Of a DNA stretch of 64,000 bases, positions 17,560-26,090 are shown piece after piece. The position numbers and the translations under genes were made by a program. Below the pieces are notes generated by a model. It saw only the letters and a program-made list of their open reading frames with translations. It was not told the origin of the DNA and did no database searches. This stretch comes from Agrobacterium larrymoorei (GTDB taxonomy: Bacteria > Pseudomonadota > Alphaproteobacteria > Rhizobiales > Rhizobiaceae). Location of the stretch: NCBI RefSeq assembly GCF_005145045.1, contig NZ_CP039691.1, positions 2,864,001 to 2,928,000 of the forward strand, in the 5' to 3' direction. The first letter of the stretch is position 1, and every line of letters begins with the position of its first letter.

Positions 17560-18529
17560 TCACACTGTGCCCGATCCCGACCTCATCAGCGAATTGCTGA
17601 TGGGAATGCGGCTGGTCGGGCTGGATTACCGTCGCATCGAGGCCTCTGCACCCTTTGGGCTGGGTTTCGGAGAGGTGGAGGGGCGTGCCCAATTTCACTT
17701 CGTTGCCTGCGGGCCGGTTTATCTGCGCACGGCATCCGGCATCATACATGCGATGAACACGGGCGATGCGGTGCTTTTGCCGCGCGGCGGTGCGCATTCA
17801 CTGGTGTCTAGCCCGGACATTCCCTGCCAGAATATCCGCTCGCTGGATGCCGCGCCGCTCTGCAACTCCGTCAGCGCCATCAAGACATGCGGCCCCGATG
17901 TGCCGAGCCAGGAGCGCGTGCTGGTGTTCAGCGGCTGCATGGAGTTCGATCTCGGCGGCCTTCACCCGATTGTTGGGCTGATGCCGGAGGTGATGTTCGT
18001 TGGCACGCTGATTTCCCGCTACCCCGAGCTTTTGCCGATGCTGGAGGCGATGGAGCGGGAAACGCGGCAGGCGCGCGCGGGCTTTGCCGGAATTCTGGCG
18101 CGGCTGGCAGACGTGGTGGCGGCCTTCATCGTGCGGGCATGGGTGGAATGCGGCTGCGGCGATTCCTCCGGCTGGGTCGCGGCACTGCGCGACCCGCGTC
18201 TCGGGCGCGTCATCCTCGCCATTCACAACAATCCGGGTCACGACTGGTCGCTGGCGGAACTCGCAAGCGTGATGGGCGCTTCCCGCTCCGTCTTCGCCGA
18301 GCGCTTTCTGGAAATCACCGGCATGACGCCGGTGCGGTATCTGACCGAATTGCGCATGCGGCTGGCAATGCAATGGATCGGCCGGGAAAACATGCCCATC
18401 GAGGCTGCGGCCATCAAGCTCGGCTATGGCTCCCAAGCCGCCTTCAGCCGCGCCTTCAAGCGCATTATCGGCCATCCCCCCGGTTCCATTCCGGCGCGCG
18501 GGAGCGGCTTGACGCAGGCTGCGGAATGA
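17537..18529 (+). CDS. AraC-family regulator with cupin sensor domain
   Basis: A protein of about 330 aa. The N-terminal cupin-like domain contains DPDLISELLMGMRL, then EASAPFGLGFGE, then GDAVLLPRGGAHSL. The C-terminal AraC DNA-binding domain contains WSLAELASVMGASRSVFAERF and PIEAAAIKLGYGSQAAFSRAFKRIIG. The start is uncertain. ATG at 17489 has a good GGAGGAGG ribosome binding site but would place the operator pair inside the gene. ATG 17537 and GTG 17567 match where the family normally begins but lack a clear ribosome binding site. It probably controls the divergent MFS exporter. Confidence 0.85.
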   Translation: MFDRKSENHTVPDPDLISELLMGMRLVGLDYRRIEASAPFGLGFGEVEGRAQFHFVACGPVYLRTASGIIHAMNTGDAVLLPRGGAHSLVSSPDIPCQNIRSLDAAPLCNSVSAIKTCGPDVPSQERVLVFSGCMEFDLGGLHPIVGLMPEVMFVGTLISRYPELLPMLEAMERETRQARAGFAGILARLADVVAAFIVRAWVECGCGDSSGWVAALRDPRLGRVILAIHNNPGHDWSLAELASVMGASRSVFAERFLEITGMTPVRYLTELRMRLAMQWIGRENMPIEAAAIKLGYGSQAAFSRAFKRIIGHPPGSIPARGSGLTQAAE

Positions 18530-18541
18530 CTGAGCTTCCAT

Positions 18542-18573
18542 AAAAAACCGCCGGGCGACCGGCGATTTTTCGT
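18542..18573. terminator. bidirectional terminator
   Basis: An A-tract, the stem CGCCG / CGGCG, then a T-tract (GATTTTTCG), between the convergent AraC and symporter genes. Confidence 0.75.
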
Positions 18574-18590
18574 TTCAGCGGCCGTTCTTT

Positions 18591-19958
18591 TCACTCGGCG
18601 GGCGTTGCAGCCGGATCGAGCGCATCGATGCGTTCCTGCCGGTCATAGGCAGCCTGATCGAGAATACCCTGACGCTTGGCGACGATGGTGGGGATGAGCG
18701 CCTGCCCCGCGACATTAACCGCGGTACGGCCCATATCGAGGATCGGATCGACAGCCAGCAGCAGGCCGACGCCCTGCAGGGGCAGGCCGAGCGTGGAGAG
18801 CGTGAGCGTCAGCATAACCGTCGCGCCCGTCAGCCCTGCGGTTGCGGCGGAACCGAGCACCGAGACGAAGACGATCAGCACATATTCCTGAATGCCGAGC
18901 GGCAGGCCATAGAATTGTGCCACGAAAATTGCCGAGATGGCCGGGTAGATCGCTGCGCAGCCATCCATCTTGGTGGTGGCGCCCAGCGGCACGGCGAAGG
19001 CTGAATATTCACGCGGAACACCGAGATTGCGTTCCGTTACCTGTTCCGTGACCGGCAGTGTGCCGATGGAGGAGCGGGAGACGAAAGCCAGCTGAATGGC
19101 CGGCCATGCGCCTGCGAAGAAACGCAACGGATTCAGGCCATTGAGGCTGAGGATGATCGGGTAGACCACGAAAAGAACGATGGCGAGGCCGATATAGATA
19201 GCCGCCGAAAACCAGCCGAGCGAGGCCAGCGCCTCCCAGCCATAGACGGCAACGGCATTGCCGAGCAGGCCGATGGTGCCGATGGGCGTCAGGCGAATGA
19301 CCCACCAGAGGATCTTGCGGGTGATGGCCAGCAGCGAGCGGTTGAAGGACAGGAAGGCTTCCGCCTTTTCACCCACCTGCAAGGCCGCGATACCAACGGC
19401 AATCGAAACGACAAGGATTTGCAGGACGTTGAAATTAAGCGACGTCGTCGCCCCGCTCGGCGTTACCTTGGTGGAGGCCTGAAGGCCGAGAATGTTGGAG
19501 GGGATGAGCCCTTTCAGGAAATCCAGCCACGAGCCGGTGCTGGAGGGTGCCGCAGCTGCCGTGGCCGCAACGCCGGTGTTGAGGCCGGGCTGGATGACGA
19601 GGCCGAGCGTGATACCGATGACCACCGCAATCAGCGCGGTGATGGCGAACCACAGAAGCGTCTGCCACACCAGCCGCGCGGCATTGTTCAGCTCCCGCAA
19701 ATTGGCGATACTGGCAACGATGGCGGTAAAGATCAGCAGCGGGACGAGCGCCCGCAGCAGCTGCACGAAAATAGAGCCGATGGTGGACAGCGTCTGGACC
19801 AGCCAGTTCGGCCCCGCCTCCGTCGCGCCCATTTGCCGGGCCACATAACCCAGCACAAGACCGACCACCATGGCGGCGAAAACCTGAAACCCGAAGGACG
19901 CATAAATGGGCTTCTTAGGCGCTCTTGGAGAACGGGCTGAGGAAGATGAAGCAGACAT
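18591..19958 (-). CDS. dicarboxylate/amino acid:cation symporter (DAACS family)
   Basis: A 455-aa membrane protein with eight or more helices. The family re-entrant loop signatures are visible: SRSSIGTLPVTEQV (~300), the conserved AVPLGATTKMDGCAAIYPAISAIF (split here for reading, ~330-355), and VDPILDMGRTAVNVAGQ (~405). The family couples Na+ or H+ to uptake of glutamate, aspartate, serine or C4-dicarboxylates. The NMDG-like motif TKMDGCA departs from the TxNMDG of DctA/GltP, so the substrate is open. It stands alone, with a bidirectional terminator downstream. Confidence 0.9.
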   Translation of the reverse strand: MSASSSSARSPRAPKKPIYASFGFQVFAAMVVGLVLGYVARQMGATEAGPNWLVQTLSTIGSIFVQLLRALVPLLIFTAIVASIANLRELNNAARLVWQTLLWFAITALIAVVIGITLGLVIQPGLNTGVAATAAAAPSSTGSWLDFLKGLIPSNILGLQASTKVTPSGATTSLNFNVLQILVVSIAVGIAALQVGEKAEAFLSFNRSLLAITRKILWWVIRLTPIGTIGLLGNAVAVYGWEALASLGWFSAAIYIGLAIVLFVVYPIILSLNGLNPLRFFAGAWPAIQLAFVSRSSIGTLPVTEQVTERNLGVPREYSAFAVPLGATTKMDGCAAIYPAISAIFVAQFYGLPLGIQEYVLIVFVSVLGSAATAGLTGATVMLTLTLSTLGLPLQGVGLLLAVDPILDMGRTAVNVAGQALIPTIVAKRQGILDQAAYDRQERIDALDPAATPAE

Positions 19959-20175
19959 GTTTTGAATTCCGTGAAGGCGTGGAGGTGCCGGAGGGCATCT
20001 AACGCGCAGATGGAAGGATTGCCCTTATATTCAGCATGCCGCACAAAATTTCAACGAATAGCATTGCTCGAAGGTGTTGACTGGGAGAATTTTGTTTTAT
20101 TTCCGGCACAACTGCTTAACGAGTGCACCTATTATTAATGTTTTGACGTTGGCCAAATAATATAAGAGACAGCAA

Positions 20176-20958
20176 TCAGTTATGCGCCGTGCGGCGAATT
20201 TCTTCAGCGAGATCATCGACTTCATCTATCTTAAATAGCTTTGCCCCGACCCTTTCGAAGTCCTCGCGTAGATTGTCGGCGAAATTGTCTGACTGCGATC
20301 CGAATTCAGCCACTACGATTAGACGTTTTGCCAAATTTTCGCGGAGGGCTTTACCCTCTAGTACACGTTTACCAGCTTCGGCGAGCCCGCGACTAGGTGT
20401 GTCAAAGCGCGCAGAATCGATAAGGTTATAAACGCCATTTTGGTACCCATAATCAGCTTGGATACTAACACCGTATTGTTCTATGCGCACAGGTTCCGGT
20501 CGCTTATCAAGTAGTTGAAGCACTCCTGCTTCACGAAAAGCGCTGGTAAGTACGCTGTTGATCCGCTCGATCTTTTTCGGGTGAGCATCCCATTCGACCA
20601 GATCACGAAATAATTTATTAGCGACCACTATGGGACGATTACCAGCTACCGAGTTCAATGGAGTCAGACGAAACAAATCTGCTCGTCTGGAGTTAAAGTC
20701 GTTGATAGAGGAGATAGAAACCCCTCTGCTAAAGAAATCGTACTTCACCCTCGTAGCGAAATCCTTAAGCGCGCTCTTCAAAAAAGCTGCATTAATTTCG
20801 CCGAAGAATTTTTTTACCCTTGACAGATTGTCAGCGACCTTAATTGAAACGTCACCACTACTGACATCAAAAACAGCAACCCCAACATTTACATACTCGA
20901 AACGGTCCGGGAAAGGACTGAATTGAATTATGCTGTAGAGAAGTTTTAGAGCGTCCAT
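20176..20958 (-). CDS. DUF3037 domain protein
   Basis: A 260-aa protein. The start is at MDALKLLYSIIQFSP because GGAGG lies just upstream and only one base separates it from the preceding stop. The N-terminal pattern SIIQFSPFPDRFEYVNVGVAVF is the hallmark of DUF3037, a family of unknown activity usually encoded beside a HipA-like kinase, as here. No signal or membrane segment. The gene and its partner are visibly AT-richer than their neighbours, which suggests acquisition. It might be the kinase's substrate or antidote; this is an inference from pairing only. Confidence 0.82.
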   Translation of the reverse strand: MDALKLLYSIIQFSPFPDRFEYVNVGVAVFDVSSGDVSIKVADNLSRVKKFFGEINAAFLKSALKDFATRVKYDFFSRGVSISSINDFNSRRADLFRLTPLNSVAGNRPIVVANKLFRDLVEWDAHPKKIERINSVLTSAFREAGVLQLLDKRPEPVRIEQYGVSIQADYGYQNGVYNLIDSARFDTPSRGLAEAGKRVLEGKALRENLAKRLIVVAEFGSQSDNFADNLREDFERVGAKLFKIDEVDDLAEEIRRTAHN

Positions 20959-20959
20959 T

Positions 20960-21781
20960 TCAATCCTCCTTCCTGTTAAAATCCATTTCAAATTGGTCGA
21001 AAATCGCAGTTGGTAACCATCGACGCATTTTAATAGCGCGCTCGACTAACAACTCAGCGAGGGTTTCGGCCAGCTTCGGACTGAAGCCCCATTCAAGCGG
21101 CGGCGAACGGCATATATCCTTTATGTCACTGAACACCAGAGAGCAAATGACATTAATGGCTGATTCTACATCGGTACGTCGCAGCATGGGAGTAAATTCG
21201 TTAAACAATCCATAAACCTGCTCTTCATTTGCCCAATCATCATTGATTTCATTCTCGAGCGTAGTTTCTGCGAAGGCATGGCTATGATCGATAATTAGGA
21301 GTTTTGTCTTTCGCTTGTCAGGAACGATCAAGATGTTGTCATAGTTGGTGACACCACCGGGTGTATCTTCAGAAAATCTGTCCTTGTTACGCAACCATGT
21401 ATCAAAGACGACAAGTCTCGCGATATCTTTTGGATCTCTCAAACTTCGCAAAAGTTGGGAATTTGGCGCGAGATTGGTTGAGGGCTCCCACCGAGAGAAG
21501 AATGCTGGTCCAGCACGAGCCGTTATAAATGGGTCTCTTGTAGGAATCTCAGGGATTCTTTCGACGGCAAAGTCCGGCGTTCGGAGACCCACCATTCCGG
21601 CTAATTCAGCAGCTATTAATTCTGCAACGAGCGCGTCCTCACCCTGTGCATTACCAACATATTTGAGCACAGCCAGACCAACATCAGTAACCACCAAGAG
21701 AGGCCTAGTACTGGTGTTCAGCACATCACTGATGCGTTCTATACGCGTCGGCTTCCAAGGTTCTCCTGCTCGTAATTTCAT
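20960..21781 (-). CDS. HipA-like kinase family protein
   Basis: A 273-aa protein shorter than HipA (about 440 aa) and lacking the HipA N-terminal barrel. Kinase-core landmarks: LAVLKYVGN near residue 36 (ATP-lysine strand), VFDTWLRNKDRF near 125 (catalytic loop, N and D), NYDNILIV, and IIDHSHAF (metal-binding Asp). This corresponds to the compact HipA-like family often paired with DUF3037. The stop is one base from the DUF3037 start, so the two are translated together. Substrate and biological role are unknown; it may be a toxin-antitoxin-like or phage-defence unit. Its GC is low for this genome. Confidence 0.8.
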   Translation of the reverse strand: MKLRAGEPWKPTRIERISDVLNTSTRPLLVVTDVGLAVLKYVGNAQGEDALVAELIAAELAGMVGLRTPDFAVERIPEIPTRDPFITARAGPAFFSRWEPSTNLAPNSQLLRSLRDPKDIARLVVFDTWLRNKDRFSEDTPGGVTNYDNILIVPDKRKTKLLIIDHSHAFAETTLENEINDDWANEEQVYGLFNEFTPMLRRTDVESAINVICSLVFSDIKDICRSPPLEWGFSPKLAETLAELLVERAIKMRRWLPTAIFDQFEMDFNRKED

Positions 21782-21911
21782 CCCACCCGCTCCAGCTATT
21801 TAGGTGGTACACCAGGCACTAGGCAACTTCAACTGTATGTTGCGCGGGTAGAATCCGGATTGTTAAATACCTTTATGTCCGTGCCGGAGAAAATGTTGAG
21901 CGTCCTTAATC

Positions 21912-22838
21912 TTACAACCCAATCTCATTCGCCCGAGGGGGGTTTGCCCCCGCGCGTGAAACCGTCACCGCCGCAGCCTTTGCGCCCAGCGCCAATGCCT
22001 TGGCGATCTGGTCTTGCGTGAGCGAGGCGACTTGCGGTTTGGTGAGGAGGCCTTGGAGTTTGAGGGAGGCGAGGATGCCGGCGTCGAAGGTGTCGCCTGC
22101 GCCAACGGTATCGACGACTTCTACGCGTTCGCTGGGGACTTCGACGCGAAGCTGCTGGGTGTAGCCAACGGCGCCTTTCGAGCCGCGGGTGACGACGACG
22201 AGTTTGGCGCCGTGGTGGAGCCAGTGGCGGGCGAGCGTATCTTCGTCGCCTTCAAGGCCGAACCATGCGAGGTCTTCATCCGAGAATTTGACGATATCCG
22301 ACAGGGCGGCCATGCGGTTGATACGGTCAAGGTGCTTCTGCTTGTCCTTGATGAAGCCCGGGCGGATGTTGGGGTCCAGCGAGATGACGCGCTTTTCGTG
22401 TTCGCGCACCAAAAGTGCTTCATAGGTGCTGCCACAGGGTTCCGGGATGAGGCTGATGGCCCCGAAATGCATGGCTTCGCAATCTCCGCCGAGGTTCGGC
22501 AGGTCCGTTTCCGAAAGCATGCGGCCTGCGGTGCCTTCGTCATAGAAGGCATAGGTCGCGTGGCCATCGACCAGCTTCACGAAGGCAATCGTGGAGGGGC
22601 GGTTGGAGAAGGCGCAGAGGCTGTAATCCACATTGCTGGCCTTCAGCGTCTCCTTCAGGATTTCGCCCATCATGTCATCGGCAATGCCGGAGAAGAAGGC
22701 GGAGGGAACGCCGAGGCGACCCAAGGCTATTGCCGTGTTGAAGACTGCCCCGCCCGCATAGGGCGCAAAACCCGCTTCGCCTTTCGTGGTTTCACGCGGC
22801 AGCATGTCGATCAGGGCTTCACCACAACACAGGATCAT
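21912..22838 (-). CDS. fructokinase (PfkB family)
   Basis: A 308-aa sugar kinase. The start is at MILCCGEALIDMLPRE, preceded by GGAGGAGAACCGG. PfkB landmarks: YAGGAVFNTAIALGRLG (~32-48) and the C-terminal signature DTVGAGDTFDAGILA with the catalytic Asp (~250). The pattern fits ATP-dependent fructokinase (FrcK/ScrK) more than ribokinase. It phosphorylates fructose to fructose-6-phosphate, which the pgi product then uses. An exact 12-bp palindrome (TAAATCGATTTA) lies about 25 bases upstream, shared in part with pgi. Confidence 0.88.
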   Translation of the reverse strand: MILCCGEALIDMLPRETTKGEAGFAPYAGGAVFNTAIALGRLGVPSAFFSGIADDMMGEILKETLKASNVDYSLCAFSNRPSTIAFVKLVDGHATYAFYDEGTAGRMLSETDLPNLGGDCEAMHFGAISLIPEPCGSTYEALLVREHEKRVISLDPNIRPGFIKDKQKHLDRINRMAALSDIVKFSDEDLAWFGLEGDEDTLARHWLHHGAKLVVVTRGSKGAVGYTQQLRVEVPSERVEVVDTVGAGDTFDAGILASLKLQGLLTKPQVASLTQDQIAKALALGAKAAAVTVSRAGANPPRANEIGL

Positions 22839-22862
22839 CCGGTTCTCCTCCAGTCTCAAAAC

Positions 22863-22876
22863 TAAATCGATTTAAA
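22863..22876. promoter_or_regulatory. LacI-type palindromic operator candidate before fructokinase
   Basis: TAAATCGATTTA (22863-22874) is a perfect CG-centred palindrome. AATCGATTTAAA is shared with the pgi upstream region. Confidence 0.5.
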
Positions 22877-22933
22877 CAACTTCGCCTGAAATGGCCAGTC
22901 GTGCACTTGTCGATTTTTCGGCCTCAACCAAAA

Positions 22934-23632
22934 TCAGGATTGCGGCAATTCGCTGACGCCACCGCGTGCGGCGGACCAGGGCAGCGGGTTGTCCAGAAAG
23001 GCTTCCACTTCCGACAAGGTCTTGTCATCGAACAGCTTTTCGCTGCGCGCCGCTTCCAGCACATTGCGCCATGTGCTGAGGTAATGCAGCTTCACATCAC
23101 CGTTGGTGAAGCGCGCGATCCCTTCCGGGAAGATATCGTAATAGAAGAGCGCGATGCCGTGATCGACAATGCCGCCAGCGGCGCGGATGGCATCGATGAA
23201 AGTAAACATGGAGCCGCCTGCCGTCGTCAGGTCCTCGATGACCAGCACGCGCGCGCCTTTCGGCATATGGCCTTCGATCTGCGCATTGCGGCCATGGCCC
23301 TTCGGCTTCTTGCGGCAATAGATCATTGGCAGATTGAGGCGTTCGGCGAGGAAAGCGGCAAAGGGAATGCCCGCCGTCTCGCCACCTGCGACGCAATCGA
23401 ACTTTTCGAAGCCCGCATCCGCGACGATCTTTGCGGCGGCGAAATCCATCACCGCCGAGCGGATGCGCGGATAGGAGATGAGCTTGCGCATGTCGATATA
23501 GACGGGGCTCTTCATGCCGGAAGCGAAGGTGTAGGGCGTCTCTGAATTGAAGTGGACGGCCTTGATCTCCCACAACATCTTCGCGACAAGCTCCGCCACC
23601 ACGGCGCGATCAGTGAATGTGAACTGGGACAT
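22934..23632 (-). CDS. pyrE: orotate phosphoribosyltransferase
   Basis: A 232-aa enzyme transferring phosphoribosyl from PRPP to orotate in de novo pyrimidine synthesis. The start at [15 protein letters not shown] is chosen for its GAGG ribosome binding site. The PRPP-binding motif is [14 protein letters not shown] (~122-135), with [16 protein letters not shown] near residue 40 and a [13 protein letters not shown] loop. The family call is secure. It lies upstream of the fructokinase gene and downstream of pyrC on the same strand, separated from pyrC by a palindromic repeat. Confidence 0.95.
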   Translation of the reverse strand: MSQFTFTDRAVVAELVAKMLWEIKAVHFNSETPYTFASGMKSPVYIDMRKLISYPRIRSAVMDFAAAKIVADAGFEKFDCVAGGETAGIPFAAFLAERLNLPMIYCRKKPKGHGRNAQIEGHMPKGARVLVIEDLTTAGGSMFTFIDAIRAAGGIVDHGIALFYYDIFPEGIARFTNGDVKLHYLSTWRNVLEAARSEKLFDDKTLSEVEAFLDNPLPWSAARGGVSELPQS

Positions 23633-23716
23633 CGGCGTTTTCCTCTTTGTGATCATCTACATAAACGACTGGGCCAGCCGGTTTTAAATCCAAGAAAGGC
23701 TCCCACCACACTCTCT

Positions 23717-23799
23717 CCGTCATCCTCGCCCTTGAGGCGAGGATCCATTGATCTCCGCAGGGCGGTGGTGGATCCTCGGGTCAAGCCCGAGGATGACGC
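23717..23799. repeat. mosaic palindromic repeat, copy B
   Basis: CCGTCATCCTCGCCC at the left and GGGTCAAGCCCGAGGATGACG at the right, closely matching copies at 9930-10012 and 45397-47044. It sits between pyrC and pyrE. Confidence 0.85.
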
Positions 23800-23859
23800 C
23801 GGGGTTTTGGCGGCACTTTCATCAACAACAGCGCGGTGGTGACTTGAGCCACCGAGTAA

Positions 23860-24897
23860 TCAGGCAACGTCCCAATGCAGCGGGAACATCGGGTCGAAAA
23901 CCGTGACCGGGCCTGCGCCCGTCTCGATCTTTTCCGGAAATGCCACCGGCTCATCCCGCTTGACGAGCGTGATCGTGTCTTCGTTGGGCGCAAGGCCGTA
24001 CCAGGCAGGGCCGTTCAGCGAGGCGAAGGCCTCGAGCTTGTCCAGCGCATTATCCTGTTCGAAGACATGAGCAAGGCAGCTCATGGTATTGATGGAAGTG
24101 TAGATGCCAGCGCAGCCGCAGGCGCACTCCTTCAACGGGTCCACATGCGGGGCGGAATCCGTGCCGAGGAAGAAACGGGCGTCGCCGGATGTTGCGGCAG
24201 CGCGCAGCGCAAGGCGGTGCTCCTCACGCTTGGCGACCGGCAGGCAATAATAATGCGGCTTGATGCCGCCAACCAGAATGGCGTTGCGGTTGATGATGAG
24301 GTGATGCGTGGTGATGCTGCCCGCGAGATTGGTCTTGGACGCCTTGATGTAGTCCACGCCATCTTTCGTCGTCACATGCTCCATCGTTACCTTCAGTTCA
24401 GGCAGGCGCTGGCGCAGCGGCTCCAGAACGGTATCGATGAAGACCTTCTCACGGTCGAAGATATCGACTTCCGGCGTGGTGACTTCGCCGTGGACGCAGA
24501 GCGGCAGGCCTACCTTGGCCATACGCTCAAGCACCGGCATGGCCTTATCCATATCCCGCACGCCGCCGTGGGAATTGGTGGTGGCGCCAGCGGGATAAAG
24601 CTTGACGGCGGTGATGAGGCCGCTTGCCTTGCCCTCTTCCACGTCATCGGCGCTGGTATGCTCGGTGAGATAGAGCGTCATCAGCGGCTCGAAGCGATCA
24701 CCAGCGGGAATGGCCTTGACGATGCGATCCTTGTAGGCGCGCGCATCCGCCGTCGTCACGACCGGCGGAACGAGGTTCGGCATGATGATGGCGCGCGCAA
24801 AGTGGCGGCTCGTATCACCGATTACGCCTTCCAACATTGCGCCATCGCGCAGGTGCAGGTGCCAGTCATCTGGGCGGCGAAGGGTGATCGTCTTCAT
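23860..24897 (-). CDS. pyrC: dihydroorotase
   Basis: A 345-aa metal-dependent amidohydrolase of class II (PyrC-type). The zinc-binding [10 protein letters not shown] lies near residue 10; the carboxylated-lysine region is [14 protein letters not shown] (~95-108). Later metal ligands appear in LCVHGEV and TMEHVTT, and the catalytic Asp is in FLGTDSAPH (~245). It cyclises carbamoyl aspartate in de novo pyrimidine synthesis. It starts at [11 protein letters not shown]. Paired with pyrE downstream. Confidence 0.96.
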   Translation of the reverse strand: MKTITLRRPDDWHLHLRDGAMLEGVIGDTSRHFARAIIMPNLVPPVVTTADARAYKDRIVKAIPAGDRFEPLMTLYLTEHTSADDVEEGKASGLITAVKLYPAGATTNSHGGVRDMDKAMPVLERMAKVGLPLCVHGEVTTPEVDIFDREKVFIDTVLEPLRQRLPELKVTMEHVTTKDGVDYIKASKTNLAGSITTHHLIINRNAILVGGIKPHYYCLPVAKREEHRLALRAAATSGDARFFLGTDSAPHVDPLKECACGCAGIYTSINTMSCLAHVFEQDNALDKLEAFASLNGPAWYGLAPNEDTITLVKRDEPVAFPEKIETGAGPVTVFDPMFPLHWDVA

Positions 24898-24970
24898 CGT
24901 ATTAGCCTCGGAGCGCTCTGGAATTGCGCCCGTTTAACATCATTCCGAATGAGAAAACAGCGCCCAAATG

Positions 24971-26023
24971 CTACTTTTTCGCATCCCCGATGGAGCCCGC
25001 CTGCGGACCCCAGACATCGGTCATGGCAAAACCATCCGCCAGCGGATCGAAAGGATCGAGCGCGATCTGGTGCAGGCCGAAGGTGAAGCCGCGCCCGGTA
25101 ATGGTGGGGATGACGGCTGGCTTGCCAGCAACGTCCGTCAAAGCCGAAAGGCCGACCTCGAATTCCGTGCCGATGATGGAGCGGGACTTGTAGGTATCAC
25201 CCACCTTCACCTTGCCGCGCGCGTGCAGCGTGGCGAGATTGGCGGAATTGCCCGTGCCGCAGGGGGAGCGATCCGCCCTGCCCGGCCACATGGTGGTGCA
25301 GGTGCGGATGGTGCCATCCTCTTCCGTATCGCGGAACATGACATAGGCCACGCCTGATATGGCGGGAATTTCCGGATGAACCACGGGAATATCACGATTG
25401 ACGATATCCTTCAGCACCATGCCGGCAGCCACCAGCTTTGCGGCATTGGCCTTGTCTATGGTCAGCCCAATCTGCTTCACATCCACCAGCGCATAGAAAA
25501 TACCGCCATAGGAGATGTCCATGCGGATACGGCCCCAATCGGGCGTGTCGATCTCGACATCCAGCTCATGCACGAAGGACGGGACCATGGTGAGCTTCAC
25601 CTTTTCGCAGCGTCCGTCCCGGCAGGTGGCGGTGGCCTTCACCAGCCCCGCCGCAGTTTCCAGCATCACGATGGTTTCCGGCTCCTTCATTTCCACCATG
25701 CCGCTTTCGAGAAGGGCCGTGGTGGCGCAGATGGAGTTGGACCCGGAGCTGGCATGGGCCTGATCCGGCTGGAGAATGACGAAGGCGGCATCGGCATCCG
25801 GGTGCTTGGGCGGCAGAAGCAGGTTGACCGAACCGATAGGCGTGCCGCGCGGCTCGAGCGTCAGGAAACGGCGAAGCTCCTCGCCTTTCGGATCGGTGTT
25901 TAGCCAGTGCAGCTGCTCGGCAACGGTGGCGCCCGGAATTTTCGGCACGCCGCCGGTGGCAACGCGACCGATCTCCCCTTCGCAATGAACATCGAGAAGC
26001 TGAAGGGTGCGTTTCCAGCGCAT
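24971..26023 (-). CDS. proline racemase superfamily enzyme (hydroxyproline epimerase-like, Ser/Cys type)
   Basis: A 350-aa member of the proline racemase/4-hydroxyproline epimerase superfamily. The second catalytic position is cysteine (RADRSPCGTGNSA, ~255), but the first, normally Cys in MCGH, is serine here (ASSGSNSICATTALL, ~92). Such Ser/Cys members are known among rhizobial hydroxyproline epimerases, and the superfamily also includes 3-hydroxyproline dehydratases. The likely substrate is a hydroxyproline from plant or animal residues. No hydroxyproline transporter or dehydrogenase lies beside it. A GGAG ribosome binding site supports the start. Confidence 0.85.
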   Translation of the reverse strand: MRWKRTLQLLDVHCEGEIGRVATGGVPKIPGATVAEQLHWLNTDPKGEELRRFLTLEPRGTPIGSVNLLLPPKHPDADAAFVILQPDQAHASSGSNSICATTALLESGMVEMKEPETIVMLETAAGLVKATATCRDGRCEKVKLTMVPSFVHELDVEIDTPDWGRIRMDISYGGIFYALVDVKQIGLTIDKANAAKLVAAGMVLKDIVNRDIPVVHPEIPAISGVAYVMFRDTEEDGTIRTCTTMWPGRADRSPCGTGNSANLATLHARGKVKVGDTYKSRSIIGTEFEVGLSALTDVAGKPAVIPTITGRGFTFGLHQIALDPFDPLADGFAMTDVWGPQAGSIGDAKK

Positions 26024-26090
26024 GGGACACTACTCCGAAATGAGATTTTTCCTGTCTTAGACGATAAAATACTGTTTGTATATTGGCGCT

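Noticed and set aside
20176..21781. Prophage or integrative element boundaries around the kinase/DUF3037 pair
   Set aside because: No integrase, tRNA or flanking direct repeats seen next to the pair.
23875..25086. 403-codon plus-strand frame opposite pyrC
   Set aside because: Antisense to dihydroorotase with intact catalytic motifs; no ribosome binding site.
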